From Curvibacter sp. (lineage in GTDB: Bacteria > Pseudomonadota > Gammaproteobacteria > Burkholderiales > Burkholderiaceae_C), in assembly GCA_019233055.1 (NCBI GenBank), contig JAFAMV010000027.1, forward strand, positions 1 to 38,364: a stretch of 38,364 bases of DNA, read 5' to 3'. Numbering within the stretch: position 1 is the stretch's first letter; each line of letters starts with the position of its first letter. The translations under genes were made by a program, and so were the position numbers. Shown here piece by piece: positions 7,462-17,819 of this stretch. The notes beneath the pieces are model-generated. The model did no database searches and was not told the origin of the DNA. It saw only the letters and a list, made by a program, of their open reading frames with translations.

Positions 7462-8208
7462 TCAGGCTGGGGTGGGGGCGGCGGGGCTTTTCCGGTGCTG
7501 GGCGTGCAGGAACAGGGCCTGCACATGCTCCTGGCCCTCGACCAGGTGGTGGCGCAGGGCCTGTTCGGCGGCGGTGGCATCGCGCCGCAACATGGCTTGC
7601 ACCACCGGCTGATGCGAGTCGGCGATCAGCTTGGGGTCGCGGTAGCTGCCCTCGGTGAGGGCCAGGATCATGCGGATCTCGGTCTGCATGTTGTTGAACA
7701 GGCGCGAGAGGTAGGCATTGCCCGAGATCTCGCAGATGCAGGCATGGATGCCCAGGTCCAGGGCCACGCGTTCGGCCTGCCCCAGGTGCGGGGCCTGCGC
7801 CACCATGTGGTCGACCCGGGCCTGCAGCTGGGCCAGCTGGGCATCGCTGGCCTGGCGGCAGGCCAGGCCGGTGGCCAGGACTTCGAGTCCGATGCGCACC
7901 TGGAACAGGTCGTTGATCTGCTGCAGATCGAGGGTGCGCACCGTGAAGCCATAGCGTGGCCGTGCCACCAGCAGGCCCTGGCTTTCGAGGCGGCGTGCCG
8001 CCTCGCGCACCGGGGCGCGGCTGACACCCATCTGGCGTGCCAGTTCGGCCTCGACGATGCGGGCCCCTGGCGGCAGCCGCCCTTCGACGATGGCCTGCTG
8101 CAGCTGCGACTCGACCACCGCGACCAGATCGGGCAGGTCGATCGATGAAAAGCCTGGCGCCGCCGTGAGCGTGCGGGGTTCGGCCAGGGGGGCTGGGATG
8201 GGCTTCAT
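7462..8208 (-). CDS. GntR family regulator, FCD (FadR) subfamily
   Basis: The 248-residue protein has an N-terminal winged helix (about 27-92) with GRLPPGARIVEAELARQMG and VSRAPVREAARRLESQGLL, the signature GntR DNA-recognition region. An FCD ligand-binding domain follows (about 98-230) with candidate metal-binding residues Asp151, His155, His199 and His221. FCD regulators usually sense a small carboxylate or amine-derived metabolite and repress catabolic operons. It lies inside the operon between the EamA transporter and copy 1 of the deacetylase, so it would be autoregulated. The palindromes at 18666-18690 upstream of the first operon gene are candidate binding sites. The ligand is unknown. 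Confidence 0.9.
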   Translation of the reverse strand: MKPIPAPLAEPRTLTAAPGFSSIDLPDLVAVVESQLQQAIVEGRLPPGARIVEAELARQMGVSRAPVREAARRLESQGLLVARPRYGFTVRTLDLQQINDLFQVRIGLEVLATGLACRQASDAQLAQLQARVDHMVAQAPHLGQAERVALDLGIHACICEISGNAYLSRLFNNMQTEIRMILALTEGSYRDPKLIADSHQPVVQAMLRRDATAAEQALRHHLVEGQEHVQALFLHAQHRKSPAAPTPA

Positions 8209-8250
8209 ATCTCCTCTTGATGTCGGCTGTCGGGTTCAGGGGGCGCTACT

Positions 8251-9165
8251 TTACGTTCTGGCGCCGCGCGGCAGGGCCAGGTAGACCCCGGCCGCCCCGA
8301 TCAAGGCCATGCCGCCCAGTGCCAGGGCATCGGGCGGGCGCTGGAACCAGAAGGTGCTGATCAGCACCGCCAGCAGCAGCTGCAGGTAGTTCATCGGCGC
8401 CAGCACCGAGGCCGAGACGCGGCGGAAGGCCGCCAGCAGCAAGAGCTGGGCGGCGCCGCTGACGCAGCCCCCGGCCACCAGCACGGCCAGCTCGGGCCAG
8501 GCCGGCCAGGCCACCGGGGCGCCGAACAGGGCGGGCAGATTGGTGACCACCAGGCACACCGCCGCCATGTAGGCGTACTGCACCGGCGCCGCCACCAGGC
8601 CGGACAGGCGCCGCGTCAGCACCTGGAACAGGGCGTAGCAGACGGCCGACAGGGCCATCAGCAGCGTGCCCTGCAGCGGCAGGCTGCCGCCGGGGCGCAC
8701 GATCAGCAGCATGCCGGCAAAGCCGATCCAGACCGCGATCCATTGCACGCGGCCGACCCGCTCGCCCAGCACCCAGGGCGACAGGGCCACCATGATCAGC
8801 GGGGCGGTGAAATAGATGGCGGTGGCCTCGGCCAGGGGCATGCTGGCCAGGGCGGTCATGAAGCTGGTGGCCACGATGGCCAGCATCAGGCTGCGCAGCA
8901 ACAGCAGCCTCTGGTGCGGCTGGCGCCACAGCTGCCAGTCGCCATGGCGCCACAGCAGCACGGCCGCCATGCTGCCCACGGCCAGGTAGCGTGTGAGGTT
9001 CATCAGCGTGGCGGGGTAGCGGCCGAGCATGTGCTTGGCAAAGGCGTCGTAGCAGGCGAAGGCCAGCAGCGCGCCGAGGAACAGCAGCATGCCCTGGCGC
9101 TGCTGGCCGCCCCGGACCTGCGGCGCAGCGACCGCGATCCGGGCCGTGGCGATTGGCTCAGCCAT
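8251..9165 (-). CDS. EamA/DMT family transporter
   Basis: A 304-residue protein with about ten predicted membrane helices in two repeated halves, as in the drug/metabolite transporter superfamily. Characteristic stretches are EATAIYFTAPLIMVALSPWVLGERVG in the first half and a matching APMNYLQLLLAV region in the second. Such proteins export or import amino acids, nucleobases or other small metabolites at the inner membrane. The start overlaps the end of deacetylase copy 2 by 8 bases, so it belongs to the operon. It may export an overflow product or amine; an uptake role is less likely given the ABC importer, but direction cannot be told. Confidence 0.85.
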   Translation of the reverse strand: MAEPIATARIAVAAPQVRGGQQRQGMLLFLGALLAFACYDAFAKHMLGRYPATLMNLTRYLAVGSMAAVLLWRHGDWQLWRQPHQRLLLLRSLMLAIVATSFMTALASMPLAEATAIYFTAPLIMVALSPWVLGERVGRVQWIAVWIGFAGMLLIVRPGGSLPLQGTLLMALSAVCYALFQVLTRRLSGLVAAPVQYAYMAAVCLVVTNLPALFGAPVAWPAWPELAVLVAGGCVSGAAQLLLLAAFRRVSASVLAPMNYLQLLLAVLISTFWFQRPPDALALGGMALIGAAGVYLALPRGART

Positions 9166-10210
9166 GCAGGCCCTCCAGAAAGGCGCTCAGGCCGGGGCCG
9201 ATGGCTTCGACCATGTAGCCGCCTTCTTGGACCACCACGGTGGGCAGGCCCAGGCGGCGCACCAGCCGGCCGGTGGCTCGGTAGGCCTCGAAGTCGAGTT
9301 TGAGCACGCTGATCGGATCGTCCTTGTAGGTGTCGAAGCCCAGGGCCAGCACCAGGGCCCGTGGGGCGAAGTGCTCGATGGCCTGGGCCGCCACCGCCAA
9401 CGCCTGCAGGAACTCGCCGTTGCCGCTGCCATGGGCCAGCGGCAGGTTCAGGTTGCAGCCGATGCCGGCGCCGATGCCGCGCTCCTCGGCGTAGCCGGTG
9501 TAGAACGGAAAGTACTGGCCTGGGTCGGCGTGGGTGGAGACGGTCATCACCTCGGTGCGGTCGTAGAAGATGTTCTGCGTGCCGTCGCCGTGGTGCGCGT
9601 CCACGTCGAGCACGGCCACACGACCGAAGTGCGCCTGCAGGCGGGCCGCCGCGCAGGCGTTGTTGTTGACGAAGCAGAAGCCGCTGGCGCGGTCTCGGTG
9701 CGCATGGTGGCCCGAGGGGCGGCACAGGGCGTAGGCGCTGGGGGCACCCGCGATCACCGCGTCGGCGGCGGCCACCGCGCTGTGCGCCGAGCGCAGGATG
9801 GCACGCCAGCTCGGCGCGCCGATGGGGCAGGACAGATCGCCCAGGTAGTAGCCGGTCTGCGCCACCAGCGAGGGCGAGGGGCAGGGCCCGCGCCGGCTGC
9901 CGCCGCTCGGCACGGGGTAGGGGGCCAGGTTGGGCAGCACTTCGATGCCGGGCTCCACGCCGGGGCGGCGCAGGGCCTGCCAGCGTTCCCAGGCGGTTTC
10001 CAGGTAGTCGAGGTAATGCGGGGCGTGCACCGCTTCCAGTGGGGCGCGGCCCGGATCGGCGGGCTCATGCACCGGCACACCGCAGGCCTGCAGGGCCGAC
10101 TGCAGGGCGGCGGCGCGGTCGGGCAGGTCGGCGGCCGGCATCAGGCGGCCCAGGCGCATGAACTGCTGCGGCGTGTGCAGCAGTTGTTCGGGGGCGAAAA
10201 AGGCTTGCAT
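9158..10210 (-). CDS. Acetylpolyamine amidohydrolase-like deacetylase (HDAC fold), copy 2
   Basis: A 350-residue paralogue of the 6421-7449 product with every HDAC-fold catalytic residue: SGHHAHRD (His168, His169), LDVDAHHGDGTQ (Asp204, His206), GFDTYKDDP (Asp293) and EGGYM (Tyr332). It shares YLETAWERWQ and the CNLNLPL stretch with copy 1 but differs widely elsewhere, including an extra Gly/Arg/Pro-rich loop around 102-112. The family removes acetyl groups from acetylated polyamines or related amines. It sits between the omega-aminotransferase (15 bases upstream) and the EamA transporter (8-base overlap). Two deacetylases with intact active sites in one operon point to distinct substrates or regiochemistry rather than a decayed duplicate. 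Confidence 0.9.
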   Translation of the reverse strand: MQAFFAPEQLLHTPQQFMRLGRLMPAADLPDRAAALQSALQACGVPVHEPADPGRAPLEAVHAPHYLDYLETAWERWQALRRPGVEPGIEVLPNLAPYPVPSGGSRRGPCPSPSLVAQTGYYLGDLSCPIGAPSWRAILRSAHSAVAAADAVIAGAPSAYALCRPSGHHAHRDRASGFCFVNNNACAAARLQAHFGRVAVLDVDAHHGDGTQNIFYDRTEVMTVSTHADPGQYFPFYTGYAEERGIGAGIGCNLNLPLAHGSGNGEFLQALAVAAQAIEHFAPRALVLALGFDTYKDDPISVLKLDFEAYRATGRLVRRLGLPTVVVQEGGYMVEAIGPGLSAFLEGLHG

Positions 10211-10225
10211 GGGCGCCTCCGTGCC

Positions 10226-11593
10226 TCAGGCGTCCAGGCCGGCCTCGAAGCGATCGAAGGCCGCTTCCAGGCGGGCGAACAGCTCGTCGAGCTGGGCGGT
10301 GGTGATGATCAGCGGCGGGCACAGGGCGATGGTGTCGCCCATGGCGCGCACGATCAGGCCCTGCTCCTGGGCCAGCTGGGCCAGGCGCGGGCCGGCCTTG
10401 AGGGCGGGCGCGAAGGCCTGGCGGCTGGCCTGGTCGGCCACCAGTTCCAGGGCGCCGATCAGGCCCACGCCCCGGGCTTCGCCCACGCAGCGGCGCTGGC
10501 CGAACTGGCGCAGCCGGGCCTGGAAGCCCGGGGCCAGGGCCTGCACATGCTCCAGGATGCGCTCGTCCTCGTAGACCCGCAGGGTTTCGAGGGCGATGGC
10601 CGAGGCCACCGGGTGGCCCGAGTAGGTGTAGCCGTGGCCGAAGGTGCCGATGCGCCCGCTGTTGGCGGCCAGGGCGGCGTGGACGGCCGGCGAGACCATG
10701 ACGGCCGAGATCGGCACATAGCCCGAGGACAGGGCCTTGGCACAGGTCAGGATGTCGGGCTGCAGGCCGAAGGTGGTGGAGCCGAACATATTGCCGGTGC
10801 GGCCGAAGCCGCAGATCACCTCGTCGGCCACCAGCAGCACCCGGTACTTGCGCAGCACGGCCTGGATTTTTTCGAAGTAGGTCTCGGGCGGCACGATCAC
10901 GCCACCGGCGCCCATCACCGGTTCGGCGAAGAAGGCGGCCACGGTGTCGGGGCCTTCCTGCAGGATGCGCTGCTCCAGTGAGTTGGCCAGGCGGGTGGCG
11001 AAGTCGGCCTCGCTTTCGCCGGGCAGGCCGTGGCGGTAGTGGTGCGGGCACTCGACATGGCCGATGCGGGCGATGGGCAGGTCGAAGTCCTGGTGGTTGG
11101 CGGGCAGGCCGCTGAGGCTGGCTGCCGCCACTGTCACGCCGTGGTAGGCGCGCTGGCGCGCCAGGATCTTCTTCTTGGCCGGCTGGCCGATGGCGTTGTG
11201 GTAGTACCAGACCATCTTGACCGCGCTGTCATTGGCCTCGGAGCCCGAGTTGGCGAAGAACACCCGGGCCATGGGCGCCGGCGCCAGGGCCAGCAGCTTT
11301 TCGGCCAGTTGCGCCACCGCCGGGTTGGAGCGGTGGTTGAAGGTGTGGTAGTAGGGCAGGGTCTGCAGGGCCTGGGTGCCGGCCGCGACCAGGCGCGGGT
11401 GGCTGAAACCCAGCGAGCTGCACCACAGGCCCGACATGCCTTCGATGTAGCGGCGGCCCTGCTCGTCTTCGACATGGATGCCGTCGCCCCGCGTGATCAC
11501 CAGCGGGGCGACCTCGCCGTGCACGGCGAGGTTGGTGAAGGAGTGCAGGTGGGACGCGATGTCCTTGGCGGCCAGCTCACTGGGGGTGTTCAT
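10226..11593 (-). CDS. Omega-aminotransferase, class III (putrescine/omega-amino acid:pyruvate type)
   Basis: The 455-residue protein shows the class III hallmarks GLWCSSLGFSHPRLV, FFANSGSEANDSAVK (GSEAND 117-122), VADEVICGFGRTG (Asp257) and the PLP lysine in CAKALSSGYVP (Lys286). The sequence pattern is that of bacterial omega-transaminases such as SpuC and related enzymes, which move the terminal amine of putrescine, beta-alanine, GABA or taurine to pyruvate. In this operon it could deaminate a deacetylated diamine or the amino-aldehyde left by the phospho-lyase. The dehydrogenase gene ends 33 bases before it. It is clearly a different subfamily from the phospho-lyase-like protein at 4009-5292. 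Confidence 0.88.
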   Translation of the reverse strand: MNTPSELAAKDIASHLHSFTNLAVHGEVAPLVITRGDGIHVEDEQGRRYIEGMSGLWCSSLGFSHPRLVAAGTQALQTLPYYHTFNHRSNPAVAQLAEKLLALAPAPMARVFFANSGSEANDSAVKMVWYYHNAIGQPAKKKILARQRAYHGVTVAAASLSGLPANHQDFDLPIARIGHVECPHHYRHGLPGESEADFATRLANSLEQRILQEGPDTVAAFFAEPVMGAGGVIVPPETYFEKIQAVLRKYRVLLVADEVICGFGRTGNMFGSTTFGLQPDILTCAKALSSGYVPISAVMVSPAVHAALAANSGRIGTFGHGYTYSGHPVASAIALETLRVYEDERILEHVQALAPGFQARLRQFGQRRCVGEARGVGLIGALELVADQASRQAFAPALKAGPRLAQLAQEQGLIVRAMGDTIALCPPLIITTAQLDELFARLEAAFDRFEAGLDA

Positions 11594-11626
11594 GGTGGGG
11601 ACTTTCGTGGAGGGGTGCGGGAGGGT

Positions 11627-12595
11627 TCAGTAGCCGCGTTGCAGGTCGACGGCCACCTCGGAGGCCCGCCCGGCGTCGATGCGGGCGAGGTTGTCGGCGG
11701 TCTGGCGCGCGATCACGGCCGGCGCGGTGCGGGTGGCGATGTGGGGCGTGATGAGGATGCGCGGGTCGGCCCAGAAGGGGTGTTGCGGCGGCAACGGCTC
11801 CTGGCTCAAGGCGTCCAGGGTGGCGGCGCCGAGCCGGCCTTCGGCCAGGGCCTCCAGCAGGTCGGCCTCGACCAGGTGGTCGCCGCGCCCGACATTGATC
11901 AGGTGGGCACCCCGGGGCAGTTGCCGGAACAGTTCGCGGTTCAGGATGCCTCGGGTGTCGTCGGTCAGTGGCAGCAGGCAGACCAGGGTGTCGCAGCCGG
12001 CCAGGAAATCGGCCAGCCCGGCTGCGCCGTGGAAGGCCTGCAGGCCGGCGGGCAGATCGGGTTTGGCGTCGTGTTTGGCGTCATGTTTGTGGGTGCGGCT
12101 CCAGCCGCGCACGCTGTAGCCGATGGCCAGCAGGGCCTGGGCGCAGGCCAGGCCCAGGGTGCCCAGGCCGGCGATGCCGACCCGGTGCTGGCGCGGCGGC
12201 TGCACCGGCTGCTCTTCCCAGCGGCGTGCCGCAGCGCTGCGCAGATAGGCGCCCATGTGGCGCTGCTGCTGGATCACCGCCCAACAGACGTAGGCGGTCA
12301 TGCCCTGGCCCATGTCGGGGTCGATGATGCGGCACACGGGCCGGTCCGGCAGGGCGGGGTCGGCCGTGATGTGGTCGATGCCGGCGCCCACCGACTGGAT
12401 CAGCCGCAGCCGGGGCAGACGGGCCAGCAGGCCTTCGGGCGGGCACCAGCAGACGGCGGCGTCGATGTCTTCCAGCGGGCCCAGGTCCTGGCCCAGGCGC
12501 AGTTGTGCCTGCGGGAATTGGGCCTGGAAGGCCGGCAGCAGGTAGCTGAAGTCGAGGTTGCTGCTGAGAAAGGCGATGGTCAGGGGCGCGGACAT
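11627..12595 (-). CDS. D-2-hydroxyacid dehydrogenase (GhrA-like)
   Basis: A 322-residue NAD(P)-dependent dehydrogenase. The Rossmann motif GLGTLG is at 143-148, followed by GWSRT, whose Ser-Arg suggests NADPH preference. Catalytic Arg is in NVGRGDHLVE (Arg237), and the C-terminal LSQEPLPPQHPFW plus ITPHIA supply the Glu and His285. The pattern is closest to glyoxylate/hydroxypyruvate reductase A. It would interconvert a 2-keto acid and a D-2-hydroxy acid, perhaps disposing of a keto acid produced by transamination. A short duplication (KHDAKHDAKPD, about 170-180) sits in the loop right after the cofactor-selecting residues and is caused by a 12-base tandem repeat in the DNA. Confidence 0.85.
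   Translation of the reverse strand: MSAPLTIAFLSSNLDFSYLLPAFQAQFPQAQLRLGQDLGPLEDIDAAVCWCPPEGLLARLPRLRLIQSVGAGIDHITADPALPDRPVCRIIDPDMGQGMTAYVCWAVIQQQRHMGAYLRSAAARRWEEQPVQPPRQHRVGIAGLGTLGLACAQALLAIGYSVRGWSRTHKHDAKHDAKPDLPAGLQAFHGAAGLADFLAGCDTLVCLLPLTDDTRGILNRELFRQLPRGAHLINVGRGDHLVEADLLEALAEGRLGAATLDALSQEPLPPQHPFWADPRILITPHIATRTAPAVIARQTADNLARIDAGRASEVAVDLQRGY
12061..12089. repeat. 12-base tandem repeat inside the hydroxyacid dehydrogenase gene
   Basis: Two copies of GTTTGGCGTCRT (12061-12072, 12073-12084), with the start of a third (GTTTG), lie in frame. They add four residues per copy to a loop next to the NAD(P) site. This looks like recent replication slippage. The motif is less GC-rich than its surroundings. 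Confidence 0.85.
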
Positions 12596-12613
12596 GGCTT
12601 GGCGGGGCGAAGG

Positions 12614-14322
<1,709 letters not shown>

Positions 14323-14323
<1 letters not shown>

Positions 14324-15174
14324 CAGCGCCTCCCGTCGAGGCGGGCGTTCAGGCCGTCGTTGAGGCCCTCGCCGACCAGGTTCAGGGCCAGGACGGTGAG
14401 CACGATGGCCAGGCCGGGAAACACCGCCATCCACCAGGCCTGGCGCAGCACGGTGCGGGCCGAGCCCACCATATAGCCCCAGCTCATCTGGTTGGGGTCG
14501 CCCAGGCCCAGGAAGCTCAGGCTCGATTCGAGCAGGATGGCGGTGGCCACCATCAGCGAGGCCATCACCACGATGGGCGAGGCGGCATTGGGCAGGATCT
14601 GGGTGAGGATGATGCGCGGCGTGCTCTGGCCCGACAACTGGGCGGCGGCCACGAAGTCGCGCTGGCGCAGGGTGAGGAACTCACCGCGCACCAGGCGTGC
14701 CACCGGCGGCCACGAGACGATGGCGATGGCCGCCACGATGGACTTCACCGAGGGCTCGAAGATGGCCACCAGCACGATGGCCAGCGCAAAGCTCGGGATG
14801 GCCTGGAACAGCTCGGTGAAGCGCATCAGCGTGGCATCCACCCAGCGGCCGAAGTAGCCGGCCACGGCGCCGATGCTGACGCCGATCAGCAGCGACACCA
14901 GGGTCGAGACGATGCCGATCAGCAGCGAGACCCGCGCGCCCAGCACCACCCCCGACAGGATGTCGCGGCCCAGGGTGTCGGTGCCCAGGGCGAAGCCGCT
15001 TTGCTGGCCGGGCTGCAGAAACGGTTGCTCGACCATGTCCCAGGGGTCGTGGGCGGCCAGCAGGGGCCCGAAGGCCACCACCAGCGCCAGCAACATCAGC
15101 ACGACGAGGCCGAACAGGGCGCCACGGTTGCGCCGGAAGCGGCGCCAGAAAGAGTTCTTGGAAGAGGTACTCAT
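14323..15174 (-). CDS. ABC importer permease, DppC-like
   Basis: A 283-residue inner-membrane permease with an N-terminal OppC-type helix (FRRNRGALFGLVVLMLLAL) and the periplasmic stretch DPWDMVEQPFLQP followed by FALGTDTLGRDILSGVV, a hallmark of DppC/OppC proteins. Further helices surround the cytoplasmic EAA loop, seen around VRGEFLTLRQRDFVAAAQLSG, which docks to the ATPase. It forms the translocation pore with the DppB-like subunit encoded 9 bases upstream. Substrate class: peptides, opines, nickel or other amines. Confidence 0.92.
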
Positions 15175-15183
15175 TGGGGGGCC

Positions 15184-16173
15184 TCAGGCGATCTCGATGC
15201 GCGGATCGACCAGGGTGTAGACCAGGTCGGTGAGCAGGTTGAACAGCACGGCCACCGCGGCGGTGACCAGGAAGCAGCCCAGCAGCAGGTTGTAGTCGCG
15301 CTGCAGCAGGGCGTCGAACATCAGGCGGCCGATGCCGGGCCAGGCGAACACGGTCTCGGTCAGCACTGCGCCGCCGATCATCCCGCCGGCCTGGATGCCG
15401 GCCAGGGTCACCACGGGCAGCAGGGCATTGCGCAAGATGTGGTGGCGCTGGATGCGGCCAGGGTGCACGCCCTTGGCGCGTGCCGTCTTGACGAAGTCCA
15501 TCTGGGCCACCTCCAGCATCGAGGCGCGCGTCATGCGGGCATACACGGCCATGTAGAACAGGGCCAGGGTCAGGGCCGGCAGGATCAGGTGCTTGCCGAT
15601 GTCCAGCGCCCGATCCAGGCCGCTCAAGGAGCTGCCCACCGTGAAGAAGCCGAAGCCGGGCAGCCAGTCGAGCTGCACGGTGAAGATCAGCACCGCCATC
15701 ATGGCCAGCCAGTACAGCGGCGTGGCAAAGGAGATCAGCGCCACCACGGTGATGGCACTGTCCAGCCAACTGCCCACGCGCCGGCTGGCCATGGCGCCCA
15801 GGCCCACGCCGAACAGCAACGACAGCGCGAAGGCGCTGCCCGTCAGCAGCAGGGTGGCGGGCAGGCGGTCGGCGATCAGCTTGAGCACCGGTTGCTGCTG
15901 CCGATACGACCAGCCCAGGTCGAGTGTGGCCACGTGCCCCAGGTAGCTGCCGAGCTGGGTGCTCAGCGGCTGGTCCAACCCGAACTCCTGGCGCAACTGG
16001 GCCACGAACTGGGCGTCCGACGCGCCGGCCTCGCCCGCGAGCACCGACACCGGGTCGCCCGGGGCGGCGCGGATGAGCAGGAAGTTCACGGTGGCGATCA
16101 GCATCAGGGCCAGCAGGCCCTGCACGATGCGGGTGAGCATGTACTGCAGACGTTTCATGGGCAGATCCGGCAA
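15184..16173 (-). CDS. ABC importer permease, DppB-like
   Basis: A 329-residue permease that opens MKRLQYMLTRIVQGLLALM, the standard DppB N-terminus, followed by NFLLIRAAPGDPV. It has a long periplasmic loop, further helices, and the EAA-type loop around RMTRASMLEVAQMDFVKTAR. It ends with GIGRLMFDALLQRDY and a final helix pair, as in the peptide/nickel transporter family. It pairs with the DppC-like subunit (9-base gap) and follows the binding-protein gene by 19 bases. Confidence 0.93.
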   Translation of the reverse strand: MPDLPMKRLQYMLTRIVQGLLALMLIATVNFLLIRAAPGDPVSVLAGEAGASDAQFVAQLRQEFGLDQPLSTQLGSYLGHVATLDLGWSYRQQQPVLKLIADRLPATLLLTGSAFALSLLFGVGLGAMASRRVGSWLDSAITVVALISFATPLYWLAMMAVLIFTVQLDWLPGFGFFTVGSSLSGLDRALDIGKHLILPALTLALFYMAVYARMTRASMLEVAQMDFVKTARAKGVHPGRIQRHHILRNALLPVVTLAGIQAGGMIGGAVLTETVFAWPGIGRLMFDALLQRDYNLLLGCFLVTAAVAVLFNLLTDLVYTLVDPRIEIA

Positions 16174-16192
16174 GAGGTTTGGGCGGGAGGGC

Positions 16193-17758
16193 TCAGGCCA
16201 GCGAGGCGCGGCTCAGGCTGTCGTTCAGGCCGATGCCCGAGCTGATCGGGTTCTTGACCTTGCTGCGGTAGAGCGTGGGGAAGTTGATCTCGTGCAGCCA
16301 GGCCACGGGCACCTCTTCGAGCAGCAGCTTCTGCACTTCCAGGTAGGCCTTGGCGCGGGATTCGGGGTCGGTGGCGCGGGCGCCGGCGGCAAACAGGGCG
16401 TCGACGCGGCTGTTGCTGTAGCCCTCGACGTTGTTGAAGGGCGAGCCCTTGGCGATGTTGCTGCTGGTGTAGTTGCGGGCCACGCCCAGGGCCGGGTCAC
16501 CGTACTGGTAGACGTAGGTGAAGGCGATGTCGTAGTCCCACTCGTTGAGGCGCTGGTTCCAGCCCGCCACATCGGTGCCGGTGAGTTCGATCTTGATGCC
16601 GGCCTGGGTGAGGTTCTGGCGCACGATCTCGGCCTGGCGCTGCCACGATTCCCCATAGGGCAGGGGCAGCAGCTTGAGCGGCTCGCCCTTGTAGCCCGAC
16701 TCGGCCAGCAGCTGCTTGGCCTTCTCAAGGTTGCGCGGGTATTTGGCCACGTCGTCGCTGTAGTACTTGATGTGGCTGTTGAAAGGGCCGGTGGCGGGTT
16801 TGGCAAAGCCTTGCCAGGCGATCTTGGCCATGGCCTCGCGGTCGATGGCGAACATCACGGCCTGGCGGAACTTGACGTTGTTCATCGGGGCCTTGCGGTG
16901 GTTCAGCCACAGCCACGAATGGGGCGAGAAGAACTCCCAGCCCTTGGTGCTCAGCGTCACGCCGGGCAGCTTGGACAGGCGCTGCACATCGAAGAACTCG
17001 ACCGCACCGCCGGGCACCACATCGACCTTGCCCGATTCGAAGGCCGCAGCCCGCGAGGCCGCGTCGGGGATGACGTGGAAGTACAGGCTTTCCAGCAGCG
17101 GCTGGCCGGGCGTGTGGTAGGCCTCGTTGGCCACCAGCTGGATGTACGAGCCCTTGACCCATTCCTTGAACTTGAAGGGGCCGGTGCCCAGCGGGGTGGC
17201 ATTGGCCGGGTTGGTGGCGAAGTCGCTGCCTTCGTAGACATGCCGGGGCACCATGGGCATGGTGCCGGTCTCGAACAGGCCCAGGAAAGGGCCGAAGGGG
17301 TACTTGAGCTTGAACTCGACCGTCAAGGGGTCGAGGGCCTTGACCGTGTCCAGGCACTCCAGATTGCCGCGCAGCCGCGCGTGGGTCTTGCGCAGGAACA
17401 CATCGACCGAGAACACCACATCGGCCGAGCTGAAGGGCTTGCCGTCATGCCACTTCACGCCGGGCTTGAGTTTGAAGGTGTAGACCAGGCCGTCCTTGCT
17501 CATGGTCCAGGCGGTGGCCAGCAGGGGCTGCGGGTTGAGCTTTTCGTCGTAGCGCAGCAGGCCCTCGTAGATGTTGCCCGCGATCAGCTGGGTGGGGCCG
17601 TTCTGCACCATGCCCAGCATCAGGCCCGGGGGTTCGGGCTGCACCAGCACATTGAGCACGCCGCCTTTGCGGTCCTGGGCCAGCACGCTCAGGGGAATGC
17701 CGGCCAGGGAGAGGCCGAGTCCGCTGGCACCGAGTTGGATCATTTCACGACGCTTCAT
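16193..17758 (-). CDS. ABC importer substrate-binding protein, SBP_bac_5 family
   Basis: A 521-residue periplasmic protein. Residues 1-28 form a signal peptide with a twin-arginine start (MKRREMIQLG) and a likely cut after VLA or LAQ. The mature part has the family 5 pattern: YEGLLRYDEKLNPQPLLATAW, FKLKPGVKWHDGKPFSSADVVFS and a C-terminal lobe with YQYGDPALGVARNYTSSNIAKG. Family members bind dipeptides, opines, glutathione, nickel or amino-acid conjugates and deliver them to the DppBC-like permeases. In this operon the ligand is probably an acylated amine or short conjugate; a classical polyamine-binding protein of the PotD type is not present. The aldolase gene is 61 bases upstream. Confidence 0.92.
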   Translation of the reverse strand: MKRREMIQLGASGLGLSLAGIPLSVLAQDRKGGVLNVLVQPEPPGLMLGMVQNGPTQLIAGNIYEGLLRYDEKLNPQPLLATAWTMSKDGLVYTFKLKPGVKWHDGKPFSSADVVFSVDVFLRKTHARLRGNLECLDTVKALDPLTVEFKLKYPFGPFLGLFETGTMPMVPRHVYEGSDFATNPANATPLGTGPFKFKEWVKGSYIQLVANEAYHTPGQPLLESLYFHVIPDAASRAAAFESGKVDVVPGGAVEFFDVQRLSKLPGVTLSTKGWEFFSPHSWLWLNHRKAPMNNVKFRQAVMFAIDREAMAKIAWQGFAKPATGPFNSHIKYYSDDVAKYPRNLEKAKQLLAESGYKGEPLKLLPLPYGESWQRQAEIVRQNLTQAGIKIELTGTDVAGWNQRLNEWDYDIAFTYVYQYGDPALGVARNYTSSNIAKGSPFNNVEGYSNSRVDALFAAGARATDPESRAKAYLEVQKLLLEEVPVAWLHEINFPTLYRSKVKNPISSGIGLNDSLSRASLA

Positions 17759-17819
17759 GGCAGGAATCCTTTGTGGGTGGGTGGGGGCAGGTCATGCAAG
17801 GGGATGCTGGGGGCGGGGC

